64,000 nt of DNA, taken from NCBI RefSeq assembly GCF_003762905.1, contig NZ_RJKS01000004.1, forward strand, positions 62,001 through 126,000, given 5' to 3'. The notes below the pieces were generated by a model that worked only from the letters and a program-made list of their open reading frames with translations, searched no databases and was not told the DNA's origin. This stretch comes from Curtobacterium sp. ZW137 (GTDB lineage Bacteria > Actinomycetota > Actinomycetes > Actinomycetales > Microbacteriaceae). Of the stretch, positions 32,842-40,176 are shown one piece after another (the stretch's first letter is position 1; every line of letters begins with the position of its first letter). Made by a program: the position numbers and the translations under genes.

Positions 32842-33390
32842 ATGGCAAGTGCTCGCGACCGCGTCCTCGACAGCTTCGTCGCCATCGTCTGCGAAGAGGG
32901 CGAGCGCACCGCCACCCTCGACGCCGTCGCCGCGCGGGCGGGGGTGTCCAAGGGCGGCCTGCTCTACCACTTCGGCTCGAAGGCGGCCCTGGTCGAGGGA
33001 CTCTGCGACCGGCTCGCCGACCTCTCCGCGATCGACGTCGACCGGATGCGGGACGCCGAGGACGGCCCCGCGCGGTACTTCGTCCGCAACTGCCAGTTCG
33101 TCGGCAGCGAGCTCGACCTGGCGCTCCTCGCCGCCAGCCGGCTGCAGCAGGCCGGGTACGAAGAGGCCGGCCGCACCCTCGACGAGACCGAGAATGCCTG
33201 GCTCGCGACCCTCGTCGACGCGCTCGGCGACGCCCCGACCGCGCAGGCGATCAAGCTGATGGGCGACGGTCTGTACCACGCCGCCTCGCTCGGAGCGGCG
33301 AGCGACGTCCGGCCCGACCGCGCGACCGTCGACATGGAGTCACTCCTGGTCGTGGTGGACCGACTCGTGTCCACGAAGCCCGCTGCGTGA
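32842..33390 (+). CDS. TetR-family transcriptional regulator
   Basis: Regulator of 182 residues. The helix-turn-helix is TLDAVAARAGVSKGGLLYHFGSK in residues 24-46. A TAGACT box at 32830-32835 lies 6 nt before the ATG with no Shine-Dalgarno, so it is probably leaderless and independent from the ABC operon. The C-terminal ligand domain matches TetR_C-type helices by eye only. Target and ligand unknown; the DHA2 exporter at 21083 lacks a local regulator but there is nothing to connect them. Confidence 0.88.
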   Translation: MASARDRVLDSFVAIVCEEGERTATLDAVAARAGVSKGGLLYHFGSKAALVEGLCDRLADLSAIDVDRMRDAEDGPARYFVRNCQFVGSELDLALLAASRLQQAGYEEAGRTLDETENAWLATLVDALGDAPTAQAIKLMGDGLYHAASLGAASDVRPDRATVDMESLLVVVDRLVSTKPAA

Positions 33391-33457
33391 ACCAGCACAC
33401 CCCTGCCTGGGGATAGACTGGGGGCGATCCACCCGCCTGATCTCCGGAGGTACCACT

Positions 33458-33628
33458 GTGGGCCGCGTCATCGCCGCTGTTTTCTCGATCCTGCTCCTGC
33501 TGGTGTCGATGTACCTGTTCGGCGTCGCGTTCCAGGTGAGCTCGGGTCAGGCATTCGTCTTCCTGGGCGGCGTGCTGCTCATGTCGCTCTCGTTCTTCCT
33601 GCCGATCCACGTGTTCGGCAAGCGCTGA
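33458..33628 (+). CDS. Small two-helix membrane protein, 56 residues
   Basis: Short ORF with a strong GGAGG 7 nt before its GTG. Two hydrophobic segments, VIAAVFSILLLLVSMYLFGV and FVFLGGVLLMSLSFFLPI, are separated by a short polar turn, and it ends HVFGKR. A TAGACT box (33414-33419) gives a leader of about 30 nt, and an intrinsic terminator follows, so it is a separate unit. No family recognised. Such small hydrophobic proteins are often missed by annotation. Confidence 0.78.
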   Translation: MGRVIAAVFSILLLLVSMYLFGVAFQVSSGQAFVFLGGVLLMSLSFFLPIHVFGKR

Positions 33629-33640
33629 GTCAGCGCACCT

Positions 33641-33676
33641 GAACGGGCCCCGCACCTCTCGGTGCGGGGCCCGTTC
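33641..33676 (+). terminator. Intrinsic terminator after the small membrane protein gene
   Basis: A perfect 16-bp stem (33641-33656 with 33661-33676) closes the tetraloop TCTC. It follows the stop codon by 12 nt. The T-rich tail is short (GTTCTG), as usual in GC-rich actinobacteria. Confidence 0.85.
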
Positions 33677-33740
33677 TGCGTCCGGGCGCCGTCGGCGCCC
33701 CTGCGGAACCGCGTTCCGGACATGCGCCCTGGTCGCGGTC

Positions 33741-33800
33741 GCGCCCCGATACGCACATCGCGCCCCGTTGTGACGGGGCGCGATGTCTGCGTGGGGGCGC
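33741..33800. repeat. Long imperfect inverted repeat between convergent genes
   Basis: The inner arms CATCGCGCCCCGT and ACGGGGCGCGATG pair perfectly around TGTG, then a short stem with a 2-nt bulge, then an outer GCGCCCC/GGGGCGC pair. It lies between the small membrane protein gene and ribH and may terminate the riboflavin operon. Confidence 0.6.
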
Positions 33801-33875
33801 GAAGGCCGCGTGCGTGACGGCCGGCCCGGAGCGCGGGGGCCGCGCCGCGGAGCGCGGGTGTCGGCGCGGGGCGGG

Positions 33876-34364
33876 TCAGGCCGGGACGGAGGCGCCGCGC
33901 AGGGTGCGGAGCGTGACCGCGGTCGCGATGGCGGCGTGCGCGGCCTCGGCGCCCTTGTCCTCCTTCGAGCCGGGCAGGCCGGCGCGGTCGATGCCCTGCT
34001 GCTCGTCGTCGAGGGTGAGCACCCCGAAGCCGACGGGCTTCCCGGTCTCGATCGCCACGCGGGTGAGCCCACTCGTCGCCGCGTCGGACACGTACTCGAA
34101 GTGCGGGGTGCCCCCACGGATGATCACGCCGAGTGCGACCGCGGCGTCGAAGCCGTTCTCGAGCGCCGTCTTCGCCACGACCGGCAGCTCGAAGCTGCCG
34201 GGGACCGGGAGCACGGTGGCCTCGGCGCCGAGGCGCTCGACCTCTCGCTGGGCTCCGGCGAGGAGCCCCGCCGCGATCGTGTCGTGCCACTGCCCGGCGA
34301 CGATCGCCACCCGGATGCCGCTGCCGTCGACCTGGTCGCGGTCTGCCGCGCCTGCTCCGCTCAT
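33876..34364 (-). CDS. ribH: 6,7-dimethyl-8-ribityllumazine synthase
   Basis: Condenses the DHBP product with the pyrimidine intermediate to form lumazine, the substrate of RibE. The 162-residue protein shows [46 protein letters not shown] and [11 protein letters not shown], all hallmark segments. The start overlaps the ribB stop by ATGA and GGAAGG lies upstream. It is the last gene of the FMN-riboswitch operon. Confidence 0.96.
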   Translation of the reverse strand: MSGAGAADRDQVDGSGIRVAIVAGQWHDTIAAGLLAGAQREVERLGAEATVLPVPGSFELPVVAKTALENGFDAAVALGVIIRGGTPHFEYVSDAATSGLTRVAIETGKPVGFGVLTLDDEQQGIDRAGLPGSKEDKGAEAAHAAIATAVTLRTLRGASVPA

Positions 34365-35095
34365 CGTGCTGTTCCTTCCGTGGGGGCGACGTCCGTCGCC
34401 GCCCGGTCTGCCGCGTCGAGCCACTCGACGAGTGCGGCGATGGTGATGACGGGCACGCCGGCGCGTGCCCCGAGTTCGACGAGGCGCGGCAGACGCATCA
34501 TGCTGCCGTCCTCGTCGACGATCTCGCAGATCGCGGCGGCCGGACGGAGCCCGGCTGCCGTGACGAGCTCGATCGCGGCTTCGGTGTGGCCCGCGCGTTC
34601 GCGGACGCCGCCGGGGCGCGCCCGCAGCGGGACGACGTGCCCGGGACGGTGCAGGTCGGCGCGGACCGACGTCGGGTCGGCGAGGACCCGGAGCGTCCGG
34701 GCACGGTCGTGCGCGCTGATGCCCGTCGTGATCCCGGCCGCGGCGTCGACCGTGACGGTGTAGGCGGTGCCGCGGGGGTCCTCGTTGGTCTCGACCATCG
34801 GCGGGAGGTCCAGCGCGTCGGCGATCGCGGCGCTCACCGGGGCGCAGATGAACCCGGACGAGTGAGCGACGGTCCAGGCGATCCACTCCGGGGAGGCGAG
34901 CTCGGCCGAGAGGATCACGTCACCCTCGTTCTCGCGGTCCTCGTCGTCGGCGACGATCACGGGACGCCCGGCAGCGATGGCGGCGACGGCGTCGTCGATG
35001 CTCGCCAGACCCTGGACGCGTGCCGGGGCGTACTCGTGGCCGACACCGGGCACCGGAGTCGCCACGTCGTCGACGTGCCGTGTCTCGGCGACCAT
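34361..35095 (-). CDS. ribB: 3,4-dihydroxy-2-butanone-4-phosphate synthase, standalone
   Basis: Makes the four-carbon precursor of riboflavin from ribulose 5-phosphate. The 244-residue protein has the catalytic [12 protein letters not shown] near residue 47, [14 protein letters not shown] [12 protein letters not shown], and the substrate region [22 protein letters not shown] and [13 protein letters not shown]. It ends after this domain, so unlike the usual RibBA fusion it has no GTP cyclohydrolase II half. The ATG touches the ribE stop (TGATG); a GTG one codon earlier is possible. The missing cyclohydrolase must be encoded elsewhere. Confidence 0.95.
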   Translation of the reverse strand: MVAETRHVDDVATPVPGVGHEYAPARVQGLASIDDAVAAIAAGRPVIVADDEDRENEGDVILSAELASPEWIAWTVAHSSGFICAPVSAAIADALDLPPMVETNEDPRGTAYTVTVDAAAGITTGISAHDRARTLRVLADPTSVRADLHRPGHVVPLRARPGGVRERAGHTEAAIELVTAAGLRPAAAICEIVDEDGSMMRLPRLVELGARAGVPVITIAALVEWLDAADRAATDVAPTEGTAR

Positions 35096-35745
35096 CACCG
35101 GGCCTCCAGACTGTCTTCCAGGACCTGCGCGGCGGCGTCGAGCCGCAGCATCCGCCGGACGTGCCGGGCGAGGACGTCGGTCTCGACGTTGACCCGGTCG
35201 CCCGGGACGCGGTCGCCGAGCGTCGTCGCCGCGAGGGTCTCCGGGATCAGGTTGACCTCGAACCAGGCGTCCGACGGGGCGGTCGTCTCGGTGGAGACGG
35301 CGCTCACCGTGAGCGAGACGCCGTCGAGCGCGATCGATCCCTTGTCGACGACGAGGGGGCTGAGCTCCGGCGTGAGCGCGAACCGGACCCGGCGCCACCC
35401 GTCGCCGTCCGCGGTCTCGAGCACCGTCGCGGTGCCGTCGACGTGCCCCTGGACGATGTGGCCACCGAGTCGGTCGCCGACGGAGGCCGCGCGCTCGAGG
35501 TTGACCGGGTCCCCCACGCGGAGGGAACCGTGCGCGCTCATGTCGAGCGTCTGCTTCATCACGAACGCCGTGAAGGTGTCCGGGGTCTGCTCGACGACGG
35601 TGAGGCAGACGCCGCTCGTCGCGATCGAGTCGCCGTGCTGCGCGTCCGCGACCACGAGCGGGCCACGGATGGTGAGCGCGACGGAGTCGCCGCGCTGGTC
35701 GACGGCGGTGACGGTGCCGAGTTCCTCGATGATGCCGGTGAACAC
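35095..35745 (-). CDS. ribE: Riboflavin synthase alpha chain
   Basis: Dismutates two lumazines to riboflavin. The 216-residue protein has two homologous barrels. [11 protein letters not shown] starts the first, [12 protein letters not shown] its ligand site, [13 protein letters not shown] the second, and [13 protein letters not shown] repeats the motif. It starts at GTG 35745, after AGAGGA; a reading 11 codons longer is not conserved. It is the first gene after the FMN riboswitch, where ribD would usually be found. Confidence 0.95.
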   Translation of the reverse strand: MFTGIIEELGTVTAVDQRGDSVALTIRGPLVVADAQHGDSIATSGVCLTVVEQTPDTFTAFVMKQTLDMSAHGSLRVGDPVNLERAASVGDRLGGHIVQGHVDGTATVLETADGDGWRRVRFALTPELSPLVVDKGSIALDGVSLTVSAVSTETTAPSDAWFEVNLIPETLAATTLGDRVPGDRVNVETDVLARHVRRMLRLDAAAQVLEDSLEAR

Positions 35746-35851
35746 TGGTGTCCTCTCAACGGGACTCCGGGTGTGCACGACGGTCGTCGGCAGAGCGGCA
35801 GGAACGCCCGGTCCGGGATCCGTGATGGGTCTCCGGGTTCGGTCGTGCCTT

Positions 35852-35984
35852 CCGCCAGCGCGCCTCCCATCCGGACTCTCACCGTCGGTCCCGGAGTTTC
35901 ACCGAGTCAGCACCGGCCGGGAGTTCACCCGTCCGACGCTCGTGGACTGTCACCACCGGTTCGGAATTACACCGACCCCGGAGC
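35852..35984 (-). ncRNA. FMN riboswitch (RFN element)
   Basis: Read on the minus strand, the segment contains the RFN hallmarks in order: GGTCGGTGTAATTCCGAACC, GGTGGTGACAGTCCACGA, TCGGTGAAACTCCGG, and GACGGTGAGAGTCCGGATGG then GAGGCG. It lies 107 nt before ribE and controls the ribE-ribB-ribH operon by FMN. The boundaries are approximate. Sequence between 35746 and 35851 probably forms the expression platform. Confidence 0.95.
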
Positions 35985-36046
35985 GCTTGCGTACCCGGAA
36001 CGATACCCCAGGCGTGCGACGGCGGCGCTGCCGGGGTCACGAACCG

Positions 36047-38608
36047 TCATGCGTTCCGGCCGCGCGCCAGGGCCACCGCCTGTCGGAGGGACAGGTCGGG
36101 GAGGTACGCGCGGACGACCGCGACGCCGATCGCCGGGAGCGCGACCGGATCCGGGTACGCGAGCACCAGCGGGTGCAGCTCCGGGCCGAACTTCAGCTTG
36201 AACCGGAGAAGCGAGCGGAACCCGTAGACCGGCTCGAGCACACCGCCCACGAGGTCGAGGAGGGTCTGCACGCCATCGGTCGCCTGCGCCTGCGCCTGCG
36301 CCTGTGCCTGGGGCGCCGGCGCGGGGGGTGCCTGCGCGAGGGGTGCCGCGGAGAGGCTGAGCCGTTCGATCCCGTCGGTGCGCATCCGGTCGGCGGCGCT
36401 CGCGACGAGGAACTCCATGACGCCGTTCGGTGCTGCGCCCGTCCGCCGCATCACGTCGAGGGTCCAGCCGACCACCCGTCCCTGGCGGTACGAGGGCAGC
36501 CAACTCGTGACGGCGAGGACCGTGCCACCGGAGTCCTGCGCCACCAGCGTGCGGACCGCGGGGTCCCGCATCTCGTCGACCCCGCCGAGGGTGAAGCCCA
36601 TCTCCGGGAGCTCGCGGTCCGCGACCCACTCCTCCGAGATCGCCTCGATCTGCCGCGTCGTCGCCGCCGGCAGGTCCTGCCAGCTCGCCCACGTCGCGGT
36701 GGTCCCCTCGCGCGCGGCGCGGTTCACCGAGGTGCGGACGTCCTGCTTCTTCTTCCCGCTCGTCGTCCAGTCGCGGGGGTCGAAGTCGGCGTCCTCCGCG
36801 ACGGGCAGCGTTCCCCAGCCGAGTGCGCGCAGCGGCGAGGCGACCGCCTCGTCGACGCCGTAGAACACCGGCGTCCAGCCGTTGTCGTCGCAGTGGCGGG
36901 CGAAGGCGGCGAGCGCCGGGACCCGCGCGTCGTCGTAGCCGAAGGGACCACCGAGCGTCACGGCGACGGTGCCGTTCCGTCGGTACGCGACCCCCGCCCG
37001 GCCGTCCTCGGCGAACCAGTACGCGTTGCCGCGCCACGTCGTCATCCACCCGAAGGTGTCGCCACCGCCTGCGGTCAGGAGGGCACGGGCGCGGTCGCGC
37101 GCCGCGCGGGTGCCGTCGGCGTCCGTGTCCTGCGGCGCCGCTCCGGTGGGCCGGATCGCAGCGATGGCGACGACGAGCCAGAGCAGCGGGCCGGCGATCC
37201 CGAGGGTGAACCGCAGGCCGGGGTCGAGCGCCGGCACCTGCTCCCAGAACGTGACCGGTGCGACGGGGCCGAGGGCGGCGACGACGATCCGCCAGGGGTC
37301 CTCGACACGGGTCGGCGAGGCGTCCGCGACGACCAGCATCGCGGCGACGAGGACACCGGCCGCGACGAGGACGACCACCGCGAACCCGACGACCCGGCGC
37401 CGGGTCGGGAGCACGGTGAACGACCGCCGCAGGACGACCAGCACGACGGCGGTCGCGAGGGGGACGACGACGGACGCGGCGATCGAGAGCGTGACGAGGA
37501 ACCGGTCCTCGACGCCCTGCAGCCGCCCCTGCACCGCACCGTACGTGACGGCGGCAGCGACGGCCGTGACCGTGTCGACGACCACCACGAGCCAGACGGC
37601 GAACCGGCTGCCGCGGAAGAGCCCGAGCCCACCGACGACGAGGACGAGGAGCGGCGGGACCGCGAGGAGCAGCGTCCACGGGTCCGTCGCGCGGTACGCG
37701 AGGAGGCCGCGCAGGCACTCCCCCGACGTCCTCGCCACCGCGCCGGCGGTGTCGGACGTGCAGCCGGAGACCGGCGTCACCGGGCCGGAGCCGACGACCG
37801 CCGCGATCGGCGCGAGGATCCCGACGCGGGCCCGGGACACCAGGGCGATCACCGGGCCGATCGCCGACACCAGCACGACGGTGCCGAGGAGCACCCGCGT
37901 CTCCCGGTGGGAGCTCCGCGTCCACCCGGTGCGCTTCGGCGTCCGGCGGAGCAGCTCGCCGAGCGCCCACCCGGCCCCCGCCGCGAGCACCGCGTACAGG
38001 TCGGACGCGTGCCCGGCGTAGAGGAAGAGCGCTGCGACAACCGCCAGGGTGTTCACCCGGATCCGGCGGCGCCACAGCGGACCGGCGAAGGCGCTCGCGG
38101 TGGCGACGGTCCCGACGACCGCCGTCCACGGGTCGAAGCTCGTCGCCCGCCCGAGGAGCAGCGCTCCGACGTCCCGGCCGTCCAGGTCGACGAACGCGCT
38201 CAGCGCACCGAGCCCGGTGCCGACGACGGTCGTCAGGACGAACGCGACCGCCGTCCGCCACGACCCCATCAGGCGCTCGGACGCACCGACGAGCACGACG
38301 ACCCCGGCGAGGGTGAGGAGGAGCGCGGCGGCACCCGTCGAGACCGCGAAGACCCGGAGCGGGCCGAAGGACTCCGTGGTGCTCGTCGCGTGCGACACCC
38401 GCATCGCGATGCCCACGGCGGATGTGGCGACCACGAGGGCGACGATCACGGCGGTGACGGGGTACCGACGGAGGGTGCGGGTGACCGTGGCGCCGGCGGA
38501 GCTGCGCGTCGCTGCACGGCGCTCGTCGCGGGTCACCGGGGGCCCGCCGTCGCGGGTCACCGGGGGCCCGCCGTCGCGGGTCACCGGGCGTCCGCCGTCG
38601 CGGGTCAC
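36047..38608 (-). CDS. MprF-like aminoacyl-phosphatidylglycerol synthase with flippase helices
   Basis: Membrane enzyme of 853 residues. About 12-14 hydrophobic segments fill the first 560 residues, then a DUF2156/phosphatidylglycerol lysyltransferase domain (FGWMTTWRGNAYWF, VTLGGPFGYD, GFTLGGVDEM, LPSYRQGRVVGWTLDVM, LSLSAAPLA). It should transfer an amino acid from charged tRNA to a membrane lipid and so modify surface charge. A QAQAQAQAQA run near residue 770 is an added low-complexity loop. The start is uncertain: the N-terminus is made of VTRDGGPP repeats, each with a GTG; the first overlaps the esterase stop as GTGA. The adjoining esterase could remove the same amino acid, as known for aminoacyl-PG hydrolases in related Gram-positives. 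Confidence 0.85.
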   Translation of the reverse strand: MTRDGGRPVTRDGGPPVTRDGGPPVTRDERRAATRSSAGATVTRTLRRYPVTAVIVALVVATSAVGIAMRVSHATSTTESFGPLRVFAVSTGAAALLLTLAGVVVLVGASERLMGSWRTAVAFVLTTVVGTGLGALSAFVDLDGRDVGALLLGRATSFDPWTAVVGTVATASAFAGPLWRRRIRVNTLAVVAALFLYAGHASDLYAVLAAGAGWALGELLRRTPKRTGWTRSSHRETRVLLGTVVLVSAIGPVIALVSRARVGILAPIAAVVGSGPVTPVSGCTSDTAGAVARTSGECLRGLLAYRATDPWTLLLAVPPLLVLVVGGLGLFRGSRFAVWLVVVVDTVTAVAAAVTYGAVQGRLQGVEDRFLVTLSIAASVVVPLATAVVLVVLRRSFTVLPTRRRVVGFAVVVLVAAGVLVAAMLVVADASPTRVEDPWRIVVAALGPVAPVTFWEQVPALDPGLRFTLGIAGPLLWLVVAIAAIRPTGAAPQDTDADGTRAARDRARALLTAGGGDTFGWMTTWRGNAYWFAEDGRAGVAYRRNGTVAVTLGGPFGYDDARVPALAAFARHCDDNGWTPVFYGVDEAVASPLRALGWGTLPVAEDADFDPRDWTTSGKKKQDVRTSVNRAAREGTTATWASWQDLPAATTRQIEAISEEWVADRELPEMGFTLGGVDEMRDPAVRTLVAQDSGGTVLAVTSWLPSYRQGRVVGWTLDVMRRTGAAPNGVMEFLVASAADRMRTDGIERLSLSAAPLAQAPPAPAPQAQAQAQAQATDGVQTLLDLVGGVLEPVYGFRSLLRFKLKFGPELHPLVLAYPDPVALPAIGVAVVRAYLPDLSLRQAVALARGRNA

Positions 38609-38629
38609 CGGGGGCCCGCCGTCGCGGGG
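38525..38629. repeat. 24-bp tandem repeat at the esterase/MprF junction
   Basis: Four full copies of a 24-bp unit start at 38525, 38549, 38573 and 38597, and a partial fifth follows to 38629. Copy 3 differs at two bases. On the minus strand every full copy contains GTGACCCGCGAC, so each supplies a GTG start in the MprF frame and a TGA in the esterase frame. Only the first TGA is used as the esterase stop. Changes of whole copies keep the MprF frame. Confidence 0.9.
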
Positions 38630-40020
38630 AGGCCGAGGTGCGTGAGGACCGGCGGCAGCCCGTGCGCGAGCACGTACCGCACGGTGTTCCAGTCGTGCGC
38701 CGACCCCGGGGACACGACGAGCGCCGTCTGCATGCCCGCGCGCACGGCTGCGGCGCGGAGCGCGGTCGTCGACGCCCGGTACGGCGCGTCGTCCTGCCCG
38801 AACCCGAACACGGTGAGGTGGTCGCGGTAGGGGCCGTGCCGGTGCATGGTGGCGATCGGTGCCGCCGCACGGTACGCGTCCTCGGATCCGTTGAACCCCA
38901 CCTGCACAGTGTGCTGCTCCGATCCGTTCCGTGGTGCGAGCTCGCTCGAGATCGCCAGTGCCGTGCCGAAGACCTCGGGGTGTCCGGTCGAGAACTGCAT
39001 CGCGCAGGTGGCCCCCTCGGAGAACCCGGCGATCCCCCACCCGGCCGGCGTCGACGCCACGTCGAGGTGTGTCCTGATCCAGTGCACCGTGTCGGTCATC
39101 ACGTAGGTCGCGCTGCGCCCGAGACCCCGTGAGTCCACGCACATCGGGTTCCGCCCCGGTGCGCCGAGCTGGTCGGGTGCGACGACGATCGGCGCGAGAC
39201 CCCGGTGCGCGCTGGCGTACGCGCCGAGGGTGCGGCCGAGATCGCCCGACTGGAACATGTCCGCAGGCTGCCCGGGCTGCCCGGACAGCGCGATCAGCAC
39301 CGGGAGCGTCGGCGGGTCCGGGGTCAGCGCCGCGGGCGGCAACCACACCACCGCCTTCCGTGCGCGGAAGTGCGACACCGTGCCGGGGATCCGCACCGAC
39401 AGGGTCCTGCCGTGACGGGGCATGCCGGCGGGCGCCCTCCACGCTGCGGTGTCCACGGTCTGCGGGGTGGCCGACACGGCGTCTTCGTGCCCGAGGGTCC
39501 CTGCCGGGTACGGGTTCGTGGTCACGACCTGCCCGATCGTCCGGTAGGCGCCGAAGTCGACGTTCACGCCCAGCCCGGCGGCGAGCGCGACGACCGCGGT
39601 GGCTCCGATCGCGGTGGACAGGCGGCGTCGGACCGCGCGGCGGGGCTCCGGTGCGTCGGACAGGAAGCCGCGGCCACGCACGGTCCGCGCGCTCCGCGCG
39701 CTCTGCGCGCTCCGCGCGCTCCGCGCGCTCCGCAGGGTCTGCACGGCGACGACGGCGCAGAGCCCCAGCGCTGCGCTGGCGAACGTCAGCCACATCCGGG
39801 TCACCGGCGTGAAGTCGACGCCGAACTCGTCCCGGACGTCGCCGAGCCACCAGATCACGACGAGGCCGAGCGCCGCCCCCGCCAGGAGGCCCGTGGCACG
39901 TGCGAGGACGCCACGACGACGGCCAACGAGCACCCAGAGCACGAGGAGTCCCGCGACCACGTCGACGGGGACCAGCACGGCCGGGGAGACGATCGGCAGG
40001 CGGAGGAGCGCGGTGAACAC
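38605..40020 (-). CDS. Membrane-anchored alpha/beta-hydrolase fold esterase
   Basis: Protein of 471 residues. Three or four N-terminal membrane segments (about 10-32, 43-60, 75-95 and 136-152) lead to an extracytoplasmic esterase D/mycolyltransferase-like domain with the nucleophile elbow GFSEG near residue 334. A late SAHDWNTVR supplies the catalytic His. A 9-bp repeat makes a RSARSARSAQSARSAR linker between segments. It overlaps the MprF-like gene by GTGA. The pair resembles aminoacyl-phospholipid synthase/hydrolase loci, so hydrolysis of aminoacyl-lipid is a reasonable guess; a general esterase cannot be excluded. Start GTG with AGGA 10 nt upstream. Confidence 0.82.
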   Translation of the reverse strand: MFTALLRLPIVSPAVLVPVDVVAGLLVLWVLVGRRRGVLARATGLLAGAALGLVVIWWLGDVRDEFGVDFTPVTRMWLTFASAALGLCAVVAVQTLRSARSARSAQSARSARTVRGRGFLSDAPEPRRAVRRRLSTAIGATAVVALAAGLGVNVDFGAYRTIGQVVTTNPYPAGTLGHEDAVSATPQTVDTAAWRAPAGMPRHGRTLSVRIPGTVSHFRARKAVVWLPPAALTPDPPTLPVLIALSGQPGQPADMFQSGDLGRTLGAYASAHRGLAPIVVAPDQLGAPGRNPMCVDSRGLGRSATYVMTDTVHWIRTHLDVASTPAGWGIAGFSEGATCAMQFSTGHPEVFGTALAISSELAPRNGSEQHTVQVGFNGSEDAYRAAAPIATMHRHGPYRDHLTVFGFGQDDAPYRASTTALRAAAVRAGMQTALVVSPGSAHDWNTVRYVLAHGLPPVLTHLGLPATAGPR

Positions 40021-40176
40021 GGTTCATCGTCCTGCTCCGCGGCTCCCGGGCGCCTGCCGGAGCGCTTCCGCTGTTCACAGCATCGCCATCACCGTCCCCC
40101 AGACACTGTCCTGCTCCTTCCCAGGCGTGGGTCTGAGGGGCACCGGCGGACCGGTGCCCCTCAGCGTGGACCGTGC

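Noticed and set aside
38609..40078. The MprF frame stays open through the whole esterase gene, allowing a 1343-residue protein
   Set aside because: The other frame has the esterase motifs and membrane helices; the upstream extension is Arg/Pro-rich shadow coding.
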